Assembly (NCBI GenBank): GCA_029204225.1
Contig: CM055103.1
Span: 7,322,866 to 7,386,865, forward strand
From: Diphasiastrum complanatum
Lineage: Eukaryota; Streptophyta; Lycopodiopsida; Lycopodiales; Lycopodiaceae
Direction of reading: 5' to 3'
Length of the DNA: 64,000 bases
This document shows, piece after piece, positions 22,255-34,682 of the stretch. The first letter of the stretch is position 1. Each line of letters begins with the position of its first letter. The translations under genes were made by a program, and so were the position numbers. Under the pieces are notes generated by a model. That model searched no databases, was not told where the DNA came from, and saw nothing but the letters and a program-made list of their open reading frames with translations.

Positions 22255-22560
22255 CTTATTTAAAGATGATTGGGGTAGCATACTTATTATCCAAAGCATC
22301 TCCTTGGTGCATGTTGTCAATGCCTTGTACTTGACTTCAGTGGAAGAGAGAGAAATTGTAGCTTGTTTCTTTGAAAGCCATGAAATAACTTCATCTCCAA
22401 GGTATGTAGCATATGCACCTATGGACATCCTATCCATTTGATCTCTTGCAAAATATGAATCTAAAAGGTTAGGTGTAGATCCACAATACATGATGCCAAA
22501 ATCTCTTGATCTCAAATGTATCTTAGGACTCTTTTCCCTAACTTCCAATGAAGCTCACTA
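22255..22560 (-). pseudogene. Copia RNase H fragment fused to the gypsy piece
   Basis: The minus strand reads SRDFGIMYCGSTPNLL, RDQMDRMSIGAYATYLGDEV and SKKQATISLSSTEVKYKAL. This matches the RNase H of copia-C with substitutions. It runs straight into the gypsy integrase fragment in one frame, a chance fusion of two broken elements. Confidence 0.85.
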
Positions 22561-24350
22561 GGATCTTTCATGACTTGAGATATTTAGGATGTGCATTGCA
22601 GAGTTATTGTTTTATATATTTGTCATGCATGTCTTAGCACTTTGTCTTTTATTTTTTAAAAACAACACTCTCATGTAAATTTTGCATATATGAAGAATCT
22701 ATTTTAACTTGATTCTATTGTAGCTCATGAAATTATTACATTGTATAAACAAAAGAGAACTTCCAAGTTTGAGCATTCAAGTATCTGACTAGGAGTTGAT
22801 AAAAAGTGGCCATTTTGAAAGTCTTTGTGTTTTGATTTGGATGACTTTTTGAGTGTCAATAATTATTTGTGTAGTATGCTTTTAAAAGATAATATACTTC
22901 ATTCATTCTAGCCATATCCATCTACAATTGGATCACAAATTAAGTGTCCAATGTCATGCATAGAATTTGGATGTTGCATATATATTTTTTAATGAGGGAT
23001 CATGTGTAATTCGCATTATGGTAGTCAAATTTCCAATTTATCTAGATGAAGCAACCAACATGAGTGACCATAGTAGAGTTGCTTCATTTCTATCCAAGAT
23101 TATTGCCAAGAGCTCTAGGATTAGAATACAATATCTCTTTAATGATGATATCTATACATTACCCTATTTAAGACAAATCCTACTAAGTCGGATGTTTTTG
23201 ATATTCTTATACATGATTTTATCAAACCAATGTTCTAGCAATATTTTTAGATAACATGGTGCTCTTTGTTGACATCTTGATTATTTATGCTTAGCGTTGT
23301 GTTTGCCAAGAACATTCTAGAAGCTATATATGAAGTATTAATTTCAATAAATCAAGATAATCTCATAACATATATTGCTTCAATGTAGCAAGCATAAACT
23401 AGAATGGTCAATCTGTAAAGGAGATCATTCATAGACCTACATATTTGCATCATATTCTCATGAACTCTCTTGTTCATGCATGATGAAATTCCATAGCTAA
23501 TCTTGTTAAAGTATGTTTTTATCTTGGCTTGTGTTGTATTGAAGATCTCAAAATATTTCACTTTTTCAGGGGGTTTTGTCACATATTTTTTAGGTTGTCA
23601 TGAACATTCAAGATAAGCTTTTAGTTTATATGTAAGAACATAAAATAATTTTTTGAAGTAAAACGGTTTTGATAAACTAATGAGATATCATTGCTTAGAG
23701 AGAATGTGTCTAGGGGCTTGTTCAAGAACTTTTGACATAGAGGAGTTATAAACCAAAAAAAAGATAAAATATTGAAAAAAAATTGGAAGATTCAAGGATC
23801 AAAACTTAGAGCGCATGTTTTAAGATTGACATGTTTTTTAAGTTGAAGCAAATCAATACACTTATATGTGTTACATGATGCCTTTCCTTTGACTTATTTG
23901 TCTACTTACATAATCTTAGAATCTCATAGTCTTATAATATTAGCCCACTAAAGAAAAACTAATCATATAATACTCACAAGATGTCAAATGAACAAAAATG
24001 TTATTGAACATTATCTTTTTCATGATAGCAAGTTTCATGACAAAAAATATTCCTACTACAAAGGATATGAATTTCAAATCGCCTTAACGAGCTTATCTAG
24101 AGTGAATATTGATGTTTTGTCTCTAAAAGCCATTGGACTGCTTTTTCATGTAGCACAATCATCAACATTAAAATGATCATTTAATATTATTGTTATTATT
24201 TAATTTATGCCAATTGTAAAAATGTGGTCGAATAGTATATTGTGATGTGAAACGTGTCAAAATAGAATAACCTTTTACAATTTCAAAAGTTCCATTTTTT
24301 TATTTCCACCAAGTGATTTCATATGTCTTTCACAATATTCTACTATGATA

Positions 24351-24362
24351 GTGAGTGAGTGA

Positions 24363-24398
<36 letters not shown>
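24351..24398. repeat. Compound microsatellite (GAGT)n(GT)n
   Basis: About five GAGT units pass into a GT run: direct inspection. Confidence 0.95.
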
Positions 24399-24529
24399 AT
24401 CATTTAATGTGCTCAAAAAGTGAGTTGAAAAGTTAAATCATTGGCAATTTATGTAGCTAGATATCATAGTGGATAGAATCATTTAGAAAGGAAAAACATG
24501 TGATTAAAGTACAGTTCGATCTATCAATC

Positions 24530-24530
24530 T

Positions 24531-24564
<34 letters not shown>

Positions 24565-24566
24565 TG
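24530..24566. repeat. AT microsatellite
   Basis: Imperfect TA run broken by single TGTA and ATGTG steps. A second, cleaner AT run lies at 24764-24795. Confidence 0.9.
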
Positions 24567-24758
24567 TGACAAGATACAAATTAATAAAACACAATCAAAC
24601 CACGTCTTAGTTGAAACCCAAACTAGTGTATTACTTGTTGTAGTACATTATTCACAATGAAATTCATGCTTGTACTATTCACTTAGAAATATATCTAGCT
24701 CATGCATGTTAATGAGATACATGACATCTTTAATATTTTGGATAACTAAGCATAAATT

Positions 24759-24797
<39 letters not shown>

Positions 24798-25652
24798 AGA
24801 AACACAGCTCCAATATAACAAACTTTACAAGATCTTTACCAAAACTACAACATCAACATTGACTTAGATCGAATGGAGGAATGTCTTGGTAGGTGTTAGA
24901 GACAACCATGAAGGGAGCAAACAATTAGGCGTTTGAGACAGCCATGCTTTCTTCGAGATTAGACATTCCGAATTGAGTGAGTGTCAATTGAGAAAGAAAA
25001 TTATCAGAAAGTATTCGTAGTGCAATACACATAAGGAAATAGAAAATCTGAATTAAACATTTCAACAATTGAAGAGCTACCTCCAGATAACACTGGTAAG
25101 TCGCCTTCCTACCTATCTACTCGTGCTATGGATACACTGATATCAGAGGTATTGATAGCATTGATAGCACTATATTGCATCGCTGATAATGCATTATGAT
25201 TTACGTATGTATGCTTGAAGAAAATGCACCTAACATAGCATCACTGCTAGCAAAAATACTTGCTTCAAATACTACAAAAAGTTTTGTGGTAAAGATGGTC
25301 TAAACCAAAAGCCATATGATGTGTCTATGTCTCTGATCATTAAAGAGCTCTTTACAGGAGTGTTGATAATACTTATCATTATCTTTGTTTCGTATAGTGT
25401 AGCAACATAAGTAACACGAAGTTTAAATTCATACTATTCAAATTCTAGTAGACAACAAGGATAAGGTACATATAGCACTCTTAATATCTCTGCTCCATGC
25501 TATACAAGAACTACGTTATGCTACGTAACGGTAACTCCATTTAGGTAACACAACATACCACTAAGACTTCTCTTATACATATGACTATGCAATGACTATG
25601 CTTAGAAATGGATACAGAAGGTCACGTTTCTCAATTATAAGCAAATGCAAAT

Positions 25653-25856
25653 ATGATCGCCTCACAAGAATCGGTATCATCTACCATTCAGGTTAGTGAT
25701 GCACATATGCCTCAGTCTTCTTTGACAAAGCTTAAATTGCATGGTGACGGAGTAAACAACTACTATTCTTGGCAAAATTGTTTAAGAAAAAACAGAAAGA
25801 TTCTTAATTATAGTGTTAGAAAGGTTGTTCCTCTTCCAGCAAATAATGCCATATGA
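25653..25856 (+). pseudogene. Possible copia gag N-terminal fragment
   Basis: The 67-residue plus-strand frame contains SSLTKLKLHGDGVNNYYSWQ, which resembles the LxGxNYxxW motif at the start of copia-type gag domains. It stops after about 60 residues and no other copia domain follows. A lone short match, so tentative. Confidence 0.4.
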
Positions 25857-26397
25857 ATGCTTACCATAGAAATAATGATAACCCTGTCTCTTTCATTGTT
25901 TTTTAAGCATATCAAGAATTTGCATACCTATTTTAAGTTCTTTAAAGTACATGGATTTGTGCAAAGAACGTATACATTCATAGGATCAGAATGGCATGGA
26001 TTTTCCCTGGTCATATCATGAATGTAGGGTTGCAAACTCTTTCACTTGTATTGTGTACTTACAGGTATCAAGTTTTTTGGCTACTTTTTAAGTCACGATC
26101 GTGTTTTAAGATCATAGAACGGTAATTTAGTTTGCGAACTCTTGTATAGCATGGATTTGCTCAAGAAGTTATGAGGATATTTGCAATATTGGTGATCAAT
26201 CCACTTTTGAATTTTGCCAATCCAAAAATTGTCAAGTCCCTTTCGTACTTGCATGCACTATTGAACTCAAATCCACCCGCACTTCTTATAAACTTTGGAG
26301 CTTATCCACTGTCAATTTTCTTGCTCCTATTCCTATCGAGCTTTGGTGCATCCTTACACACCTTATTGAAAAAGAAGTTCAAACCTGCAAAATGTAC
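25857..26397. other. Unassigned DNA
   Basis: The frame at 26171-26470 is hydrophobic but has no recognisable homology. Nothing else seen. Confidence 0.4.
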
Positions 26398-26509
26398 AGG
26401 CCTCAACATGAAACTAAATCTTGGCGTGACCAATAATCTCGAGTACTGGAGGGCCGATCTACCATATTAGGACTATTCCAGGTCCTTAACCAAATATGGC
26501 CATAACATC
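26398..26509 (-). repeat. Inverted tip of the LARD-like LTR
   Basis: About 110 bp that is the reverse complement of the first part of the 3' LTR at 31,099-31,201, sharing GGCGTGACCAATAATC and GGGCCGATCTACCATATT. It ends GGCCATAACA, the mirror of the LTR start TGTTATGGCC. The remainder of that LTR's 5' copy is at 28,087 in the opposite orientation, which suggests an inversion with a breakpoint inside the LTR. Confidence 0.88.
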
Positions 26510-26512
26510 CTG

Positions 26513-27346
26513 TGCAAAAAGTACAAAAAGGAACAAGAGTGGATCCTAATCTGATCCTCAAGAGGGATTGGTTGTCAGATTACTTGATCTATCAATCTAC
26601 TTGAGATTAAGATCAATCTAGATCAATTCTAGACACAAAATCCTAACAAGAACAATCATTAATTGAAGGTAGGTGTACTTTATGGTTTCACACGTGTAAA
26701 ACACTGTCTGAGTACGGACTTCAACCTGAAAATCAAGTACACATTGATAGAACCTCAAAACAATCAAAACAAATGTAGACAAATGGAGAGAATCACTCAA
26801 AATTGCTTCCAAAACGAAGATTGGTGTCTCTCAATGATTATGGCCAAATGTGGCTCTATATATACAATAAGTGGGAGCTTGTGGTACTGATCATCCCTCT
26901 GATCCCACATGTGTGAAGGTGTTTTGTCATATGATGATTCATCATGCAAAACTGACACTTGGACAAAACCTTCTATTTTGAGCACTTTTGGTCCATTTTC
27001 CTTCTATATGGAGATCTACTTGGAAATCTTCTAGAAGTCAAAATTCGCCTACTTCAACTTATTCCACACATGTGAGCTGTCCTCTACACATGGGATATGA
27101 CACCTAACCAAAGGATTTGGCTCATGCAATCAATAGATTGATGCCATGTGTCATATGTCTAGAAAACTAGTTTTTGGCCTTTTTAGCCACTAGAACTTGA
27201 ATTAAATCATATGTACAACCTATATGATTATGGTACATGACACGTACACTATTTTCACATGTGGGAACAGGCTCCACACATGTGTAATCATTCTATATAC
27301 ATGATTTTTGGCCTCTACCAAGCTTATTTTTGCATTTTCCACACAT
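26513..27346 (-). repeat. Probable copia-type LTR, minus orientation
   Basis: Bounded by TGTGCAAAAA and TTTTCCACA, near-mirror termini of the same style as copia-C. On its right CATCCCTCCTTTCC is a polypurine tract on the minus strand (GGAAAGGAGGGATG), as expected beside a 3' LTR. It contains several CACATGTG/CACACGTG-like palindromes. No second copy is present to confirm the edges. Confidence 0.55.
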
Positions 27347-28086
27347 CCCTCCTTTCCAAGACCATCTCATTTTACAATCATATCAATCCCGATAGAAATT
27401 CAGTTTCTTGACTGACAAATCGTTCTTTGTACCACTTCCTTGTCCTTCTTTCTCCTTGTACTCAATAAATTTTCTTCTTTTACCTTGGCTAGAGAGAACA
27501 AAGCTAGGGTTGTTGAGATTGAAAGTGCCAGTACGTTTATTAGAGTTTGGAAGAATTTGCCTTGCAAAGTAGAGAAGTTAGGTCTTTTAAGCAAGCATTC
27601 AATTTCTCTAATATTTTTGGCATCACCAAGATGTGTAAGGAGTTTGGCAGAGGAATTTGCGACAAGTTCAATGGATGCATCAATCATGTACTGGTGTAGA
27701 TAAAGAAAGGTAATACGTGCTTTGACAATATCCCTAGCAGGTTTGTGTAGCCACAAAAAAAAGACATTGAGCTGGTTTTGTGGAGAAGCGCCCGGGAAGA
27801 AAATGCTCAGGCTATTCATCATGTACTAGATGGCATGGTCAAACCATATAATGGAGGACTGATTTTTACATTTGTCGCCACATCCACATTTGAAAAAAGG
27901 TCTTTTCCAGTTCCAAATTCTAGCTTGGGGGAGATTCATTCTATTGAAACCAGTGTCAAAATGTCCACGGATTTGTGCTCAGGTTTGCTCAGAAGGGCAA
28001 TGGGAAGGCTCAAATTTGTTCATGCGAATGACATTTTCAAAGGCAATAGGAGTATCTAGAATGGAATTTTTGTTAAGAGTAGCTGT
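27347..28086 (-). other. Interior remnant next to the LTR at 26.5-27.3 kb, unidentified
   Basis: A minus-strand frame (27822-27400, 140 residues) ends shortly before the polypurine tract. An upstream frame with stops contains PIAFENVIRMNKFEPSHCPS. Position suggests the 3' part of a retroelement, but neither frame shows RT, RNase H or gag motifs that I recognise. Confidence 0.35.
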
Positions 28087-28450
28087 GACTAATTACCTTG
28101 AGAGGACCCAGACACTCTAATTGAGACATATGGAGTATTGCATGCTTGTGTGACAGATATAGGCAAGAGGACTGCATGAAGAGATGAGACCTATTTATAG
28201 TTGATTTGCATGGGGGTTGCATGGTTTCATACACATGACTCTACTCTCTGTATAATGAGGTGGGGATTCTCCCATCGACATATTGGGTTTAGGTTACCAG
28301 GTTCTCTTTTCTCCTCTTGCTTCACATGGCATGGCTTGGGGGCTAGATCCAGTTTTGATCTAGGATTGGTTGGGCGGTTTGGCTCTATAGTCTCTTCTAT
28401 TGTGTTCTCCTATCCTCATCTTAGGGGTTATCCCTTTAGGGTCATTATAC
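28087..28450 (+). repeat. LARD-like 5' LTR, first ~110 bp displaced
   Basis: Starts abruptly within the LTR at GACTAATTACCTTGAG. The true start (TGTTATGGCC) is found inverted at 26,509. The right end is fixed by the primer-binding site. A TATA-like stretch, CCTATTTATAG, lies near 28,190. Confidence 0.8.
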
Positions 28451-28463
28451 TGGTATGAGAGCC
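28451..28463 (+). other. LARD-like primer-binding site
   Basis: TGGTATGAGAGCC, one base different from the initiator methionine tRNA complement. Confidence 0.85.
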
Positions 28464-31085
28464 CGGCTAAGATGTGGTCTTGGATGGGAGTTTGAGGCAA
28501 GCTTTACATGGGATTAGAAGAGCGATGCACTTGGAGTAACATCCCGGTTTAGAGTGCAGAATTCTCAAAGCAGGTTTGGAATTGGAATTTTTAATTCTTG
28601 GAGCTCTTCAAAATTGTTGGTAACGTTATGTTTTAATTTTGAAGGAGAAGCTGAGAATTAGTCGTGTAATGTCATTCTGAATTTTCTGATTTTTGAGAAG
28701 AATTCCAATTCATGTTTAATGATTTGCAAGAGTGAATCATGTGGCTTGATCATACTTTGGAGATTTGGATAGATGCAAGAATTTGTTATGTTTGATGGTA
28801 GGATTCATGCATGACTAACTTTGTTTAATGATTGATTGATGAAAATCAATTTTTTCAGAAGAGTTAAACTATTAGTGATGTAGTTACATGAATCTAGTTT
28901 ACAGCCAAAGTATAACATGATGAGAGCTGCAATGATATCATTTCTCTAGAAACTTGTTGAGAATAAGAAGTTCTGAGTGAGGCATGACAAGATCTATGCA
29001 TGGCTGGTTAAATCTCTGAAGGTTCAAAAACCGAAGGTTGTTCCCTGCTTATTATTGGCCAGTTAATGGAGCCCTGTAAGAATCTATCAGAGGACTGTTA
29101 TCCTCATCATTCATGACATGAATGACTAGAACCCAGATTCTGGATTCGGGAGATACCTGTTATCTGGAGGTTTGATAGTTGTCATGGAAGTTAAACTGTC
29201 ACCAGAGACACTAGCTATTGGTTAGCTCGTTGGAGAAAAAAAAAACGTAGAATGTTGTTGGCATCAGCTCTGTTCCTGCCTGGAAATAGATTATTTCCCA
29301 GTGAGGGCCGTAGAGGGGATAGACATGTGATAAAGCAGCAGTACGTTCTAAAATCTGACTTGCGCTGGGCAGCAAGTTCTGGGACTCGTTTTTCCTTGCT
29401 GGGTGGCCGTAGATTGGAGCGTCATTCCATGATTAGCCATCCCTGAAGAAGGGCAAAGCAATGAAATCCCTTTCTCTGGATCTATTAAAACAGATGCATC
29501 AGAAAGAGAGTTCGCCCATCTGGTTTGCAGCAGGGGCAGCATAGGCTGTCAGCCTAATGCATGCATTTCCGTTTCTGATGGAGGAGCATTGCGCCTTCAA
29601 ACTTAAGTAGTTGATTACTCCAGGGTGAAGTTAATTGGTAAAACGATCAGTGTGATGTGGATTCATCGGGAATTGATGGTTTTGTTATATTGCTTGTAAG
29701 GCGCATGATTACTAAATCATTTGGGTTCATCAGTTAAAATTGTGTGCATTGGATATACAATATTCTTGGGATAAAGTATTCCTTAGTTAAGGAATAGACT
29801 CAGCTCATTAGTAATTGTATCCCAAAGAGCGCTCAATTGGATAACAAATCATAATGAATCCAAAAATAAAATCTGAATTGATATTCAACAGCACTTTGGG
29901 TATCTAGATTTGATTCTAGATTGTAATCTAAAGTTTTTGTGGTTAAAGATGATCGTCATCTTGGTATGCGTTCAGTCTTTAATTACCAGTGGTTTCTAGA
30001 CCTTGAATCTTGCACTTCAGTAAAAGAATGTTTTGAAAGTATTCCTAAATCCAGTATTTTCTTAGTGGAAAGATTTTGGAGTGATTCTTGCTTTTTTTGA
30101 GTTATGTTGGACATATATTGTAGTATCTTGTAAATGATTATGGTTTTGGATTCCAAAAAATTATGATTGACAAATCTTATGGGTCTAAATATTTATGATT
30201 AATGGATCATAAATAGATACTTAATTATTGTCAGAGGGTTTAAAGGAATGGTGATGATTATTAAGTGTGATGATTAATACTTGATCTATTATTTGAGTAA
30301 GAATTCAAATCAGTGTTTTGAATCTCTCTACTCCAGTATCTTATTGAGAGCCTATGGATCTCACAGATATTCTCACAAGATAAGTTATCTTATTTGTGGA
30401 GAATTTAATTATTTATCTAATAGATGCTATTCTGCTGTAGTTTATAGTCTACAGATGCTTGAGTATAGTTTCTCATTTGATTGGATCTCCAGTTATCCTA
30501 GGAGACAAACAAGTCTATTGAGATGAATGGGTGCTTATTTCTTGCATTTGATGCTAGAAATAGGTGCATTTAACTCAAGAGTATCCGAGATATCAGAGTA
30601 GAGTTTTAATTATTCTATATCTTAATGATTTTCCTAGAGATTTTGGTTGAATGAAGTATCATATCCTAGAATTAGATTTTAAGGATAGTTGTACTTGGAA
30701 GCTTTATATGAATTGCCTGCCAGAGTTTGTGGATGATTTCAGACTGTAATTATTATTATTATTTTTTCTTTAACTTTAATCTCCTAAGTTAGGTAATATT
30801 TCCCTCATATAGTTCACGTAAGTGTTTTACGTGAAGGTGATGTTACTAACTTGTGTTGAGTGTAACCTAGTTGCAGAATTTATTGCTTAGTGTACTTTTT
30901 TTCAAACTTGAGTCATACTCCAGAGAAAAAGATTAACTATTGGAAATAGGTTTATCTCTGAGTACTTGTTTGATATGGAAGTCAGACTAAGAATAATGTT
31001 TTTCCTCGGTTAATATTATGAGTTAAAGGAACTGTTCCTGCAATTCTTTCCTGTCTTGAGGAGCTTCTAAGTATAGAAGCAGTTT
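28464..31085 (+). other. LARD-like interior, non-coding
   Basis: No frame with gag, protease, integrase or RT motifs on either strand. Scattered short frames have no homology I can see. Either a purpose-built non-coding interior or one decayed beyond recognition. Confidence 0.65.
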
Positions 31086-31098
31086 AAGGAGGGAAGAA
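31086..31098 (+). other. LARD-like polypurine tract
   Basis: AAGGAGGGAAGAA immediately before the 3' LTR start TGTTATGG. Confidence 0.88.
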
Positions 31099-31341
31099 TG
31101 TTATGGCCATAAGGACCTGGAATAGTCCTAATATGGTAGATCGGCCCTCCAGTACTCGAGATTATTGGTCACGCCGAGATTTAATTCCATGTTGAGGCCT
31201 AATTGGGACTAATTACCTTGAGAGGACCCAGACACTCTAATTGAGACATATGGAGTATTGCATGCATGTGTGACGGATATAGGCAAGATGACTGCATGAA
31301 GAGATGAGACCTATTTATGGTTGATCTGCATGGGGGTTCTA
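31099..31341 (+). repeat. LARD-like 3' LTR, truncated
   Basis: Starts TGTTATGGCCATAAGG. Similarity to the 5' LTR stops at about 31,341 where a copia RT fragment begins, so roughly the last 220 bp are missing. Confidence 0.85.
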
Positions 31342-31344
31342 GAT

Positions 31345-32420
31345 ATTTCTGCTGGCTGAGATAGATCTTCTTTTGTAATCTATCTCTAGTAACGTGCATT
31401 CCTAACAACAAATGAATAGTGTATAAGTCAGTCATGTCGAATTCCTTCGACAGATCACTCTTAGTAGTGTGCAGCAAGGATATGTCGTTGGACAGAATAA
31501 GTGCATCATCGACGTATAGAGCTATGTAAATTGAATTGACACCTATATGTTTGGAATAAACACTACAGTCAGCTAAATTGTTTGCAAATCCTAATTGAAT
31601 CAGTTAAGCATTGATTCGTTTGAATCAAGCCCTTGCAGCTTGCTTCAAACCATAGATTATTTTGTGCAGCTTGCAGACTTTGTGCTCTTGGCTTTTGACT
31701 TCGAAACCTTCGGGTTGGAAGGTGTATAGTTCCTTCAACATAGCCATTGAGAAAGGCTTTTTTTACATCCATTAGATGCATTTTGAGGTCTTCGATGGCT
31801 GCAAGTGCAATAAGAGTCCTGATTGACTGCATTTTGACAACATGACTAAATATGTTTTGGTAATCCACTCCTTGGATTTGAGTAGATTCTTTGGCCACCA
31901 GCCTTGCTTTCCATTTTGCAATGGAGCCATTAGAGTTGATCTTCTTCTTGAGGATCCACTTGTTGTCGATAACTCTCTTGTGAGTGGGGAAGTCGACCAA
32001 GGTCCAGGTTTGATTCGACAAAAGTGAGTTGTACCCGCTTTCCATTGTTTCGAGCCACTTCACAACATCCTTAGAGTTGATTGCTTTGGCTAGGGTCTTT
32101 AAATCTCCAAATGAAGTCCAAAAAGATTAAGATGTGTACCTCTCAGGCATTGTTCGAGAATTGAGGACAAGGCATAGACGTTGTAGGTACTGGTTCTCCA
32201 TTTGGCCTTTTTGGGCTTGAATTCCTTGGATTTGGCCTTTTGAGAATGAATAGACCCATATTTGGCATTGTTTCAGTCATCGATTGTATTGTGGAACCAT
32301 CAGACTTTGGTTGAATCTTGCTCATTGAAAGGCAATCAACAACCTTAGTCTTTCCCTTGTCATTGCACTTCCCATTTGAAGACTGCGTGATTGTGCTATT
32401 TTGTGGATCTTGTGCCAAAT
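31345..32420 (-). pseudogene. Copia RT fragment (copia-E)
   Basis: Minus strand: a proline/serine-rich spacer (32418-32143), then RT fingers and palm (32063-31569, with NKWILKKKINSNGSIAKWKA and MDVKKAFLNGYVEGTIHLP). After a frame change the catalytic IYIALYVDDALIL follows, then the C-terminal region (31477-31345) up to KKIYLSQQKYLE. At least two frame changes are present and the rest of the element is missing. Confidence 0.9.
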
Positions 32421-32546
32421 TGCTTTCAAGTCACTTTATTGACATTGGTTTCCTAAAAGATTCATTACTAAGAAATCTTTGCACTGATTGCACCAAGAGA
32501 CTTGGTAAAATCCTCTGGACTCGTCAGTTGCCAATTTCTTGACTTC

Positions 32547-32890
32547 TGTAAGTCCAACTCGATGATCACATAGTCAGTTGATTAGTTAGAAGTTAATAAA
32601 AGGACTTCAAATCTTTTTGCGGGACTTTTTATGTCACAGGGCCTAATAGTCAAGTTAGTGAATAAAAAGGGTTCTCACCAAAATTCAAATTGGCTCCCTC
32701 CAATTTTTGAATTGGGTTCCCTCTACTATTTGAATTTCAAATACTTAGGATAGAAATTGGACAATAAGATTTGACGTGAAAATCCTAAAATCCACTATAT
32801 ATAGTGGTAGTTTCGAATTATTGTAGACACTTTCTCTTCATTTCAATACAAGCATGTTGCTCTTATGAAAGGAATTCCTCCTCTATCTCT
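32547..32890 (+). repeat. LTR-like sequence with TATA box, plus orientation
   Basis: Starts TGTAAGTCCAACTCGATG, shared with 11,618. It contains the promoter-like CCACTATATATAGTGG near 32,790 and resembles, in inverted orientation, the sequence at 36.27-36.60 kb (shared blocks include TTTTTGCGGGACTTTT and GTCAAGTTAGTGAATAAA). It is probably a solo LTR; the right edge is approximate. Confidence 0.6.
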
Positions 32891-34602
32891 CGTGTATTTG
32901 CTAATTATTGGATTTGATTGTTGTTGGAGTTGATTGTTGTTATGCTTTTCGAGAGAGAGAAAGAGATTAACGAAACATAGCTCATCTTGTCAAAGCAAGA
33001 AACCTTTTAAAACCTTTATTCATAACTCAACAAGGTAAAACATAGCTGAAAGCATACAGTAGTTAGAAAAAAAAAGGCATCGTATAGCGAAACAAATTTC
33101 AAGACATCCAGCTAGTACCTGCCACCATCCCACCACAAAACCGCACAAGTTAGCACAATGAGGAAGACAGGTGTCAACGTTGAATGTCGGTTGTTAACAT
33201 GTACTTCGAAATAAGTTTAGCAATATAACGACTTAAAATATTTGATAATAAAATGTAGTCCAATCTTCCCTATGAAACACATAATTATTAGCGATAGGCT
33301 TTCCCATAATATCACAGTATCAGGGCATTCCGCCATTCTCATCAGTTTTATGGTACTAAACCGTATCAATTCCTAAAATAAACACAAACGTTTTGAAAAA
33401 TAACTGCACTATATAAGTTGCGATTTGCAAATGAGAGATAGCATAGAACAACACTCAGATATGGGGCAAATCCATGCCATACCAATATCTGAATCCATAA
33501 TAGGCATAGTACCATTTTCAAAACTCTTGGGCATATCCATGCTTGCCAGCTATTGCTCAGTTTCATAAGAATTTTTTTAAAACAAACTTTGTCTATTATC
33601 TTTTACCAGTACGTATTTTAAACAAGTATTTTATCCTAACATTTGTAATCGGATTAGGGCATATCCCTACCATACCAATCCCTACAAAATCCATGTACTT
33701 TTAAGGGCACGTAGGTTGTTAATAATTGTATTATTGTTCATAAAGCTTACTTAATACAAAAAAAAAACCGCAAAATCATCATACGAGTAGCTTGCATTCT
33801 CCATATGTGTCATCACTACTATACAAGAGGCATAAATACGATAGTCCTAAGCATAAGCCATCATCCTCTCCTCTAACCTTTCACACACGTGAATGTTTCC
33901 TCTTATACATACCATTACCTCTTCATTAACCAATACCCAAAGCAGAGTGTTACAATACTAACCTGAATAGTCATTGCGTGAGAATCTTGTGAGGAAGCCA
34001 TACTTGTTAATGAACGATACTTCCTTCGGAAACTTGGTGGTAGAAGTTTTTCAAGTCTAATTTTTTCCACAACAATAATAGCATCAAAAGTGTTGCTATT
34101 CGTACTATATTTCTCTTACGAAACTTTTTCTCTGCTTTCAATAACAAAGGGTTGAAAGAAACATACATATAAACTTTGTAGAGATGTTTTTCGGAATGCA
34201 TACCTGTATATGCTGGTAATCCAATTCCAATAATGGATTCGGGATACAACGTCATAGTAGAAAGCTATGTTTTCAAGTAAGCATCATATTGCATTTGCTC
34301 ATCATCTCTTAACATAATTTATAGCTCATGTGGTGCATATCAGACTTATACAAAATCATGTATCATACAGGCGGCCAATTATACATCCGCATTACCATTG
34401 AAGAGACATTCAAATAAACAAACAACAGTGTAGTGATCATTGCCCTTTTAGCGTTGAAAAAGCCTCATAGTTATGTGAGAAGAGGTCGGCTCAATCACAT
34501 ATTGTGACAGTAGGTTCATCGTTGTCCCAGAGAGCTTGTTTATGCATAATAATAACTATCAAACGAGCCATACATGCAAAGGGTTGCATGAGGCCACCGT
34601 GT

Positions 34603-34682
34603 GCTGTCACAACATTATCAACAAGTAGTTTTTATCATACATGCTGTCACAACATTATCAACAAGTAGTTTTTATCATACAT
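34603..34682. repeat. Exact 40-bp tandem duplication
   Basis: Two identical 40-bp units beginning GCTGTCACAACATTATC and ending ATCATACAT, adjacent without a spacer. Confidence 0.95.

Larger units (their letters stand above)
22571..25652. other. AT-rich DNA without recognisable genes
   Basis: No domain, exon-like segment or element end was found. The visible structure is simple repeats: a GAGT-to-GT compound repeat at 24351-24398, and AT runs at about 24530-24566 and 24764-24795. Confidence 0.5.
28087..31341 (+). mobile_element. LARD-like non-coding LTR retroelement
   Basis: Plus-strand order: 5' LTR remainder (28087-28450), primer-binding site, 2.6 kb of interior without any retroviral-type domain, polypurine tract, then a truncated 3' LTR (31099-31341). 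The two LTR pieces share about 140 bp in direct orientation (28087-28227 and 31207-31341). Presence of both priming sites but no gag or pol fits a non-autonomous element that would depend on enzymes from another. Its 5' LTR tip lies inverted at 26398-26509. Confidence 0.75.

Noticed and set aside
27400-27822. 140-residue minus-strand frame before the polypurine tract as a retroelement protein
   Set aside because: The position fits but no gag, RT or RNase H motif is visible, so no function is assigned.
34603-34682. CRISPR-like direct repeats
   Set aside because: There are only two adjacent 40-bp copies without spacers in a plant genome: a simple tandem duplication.
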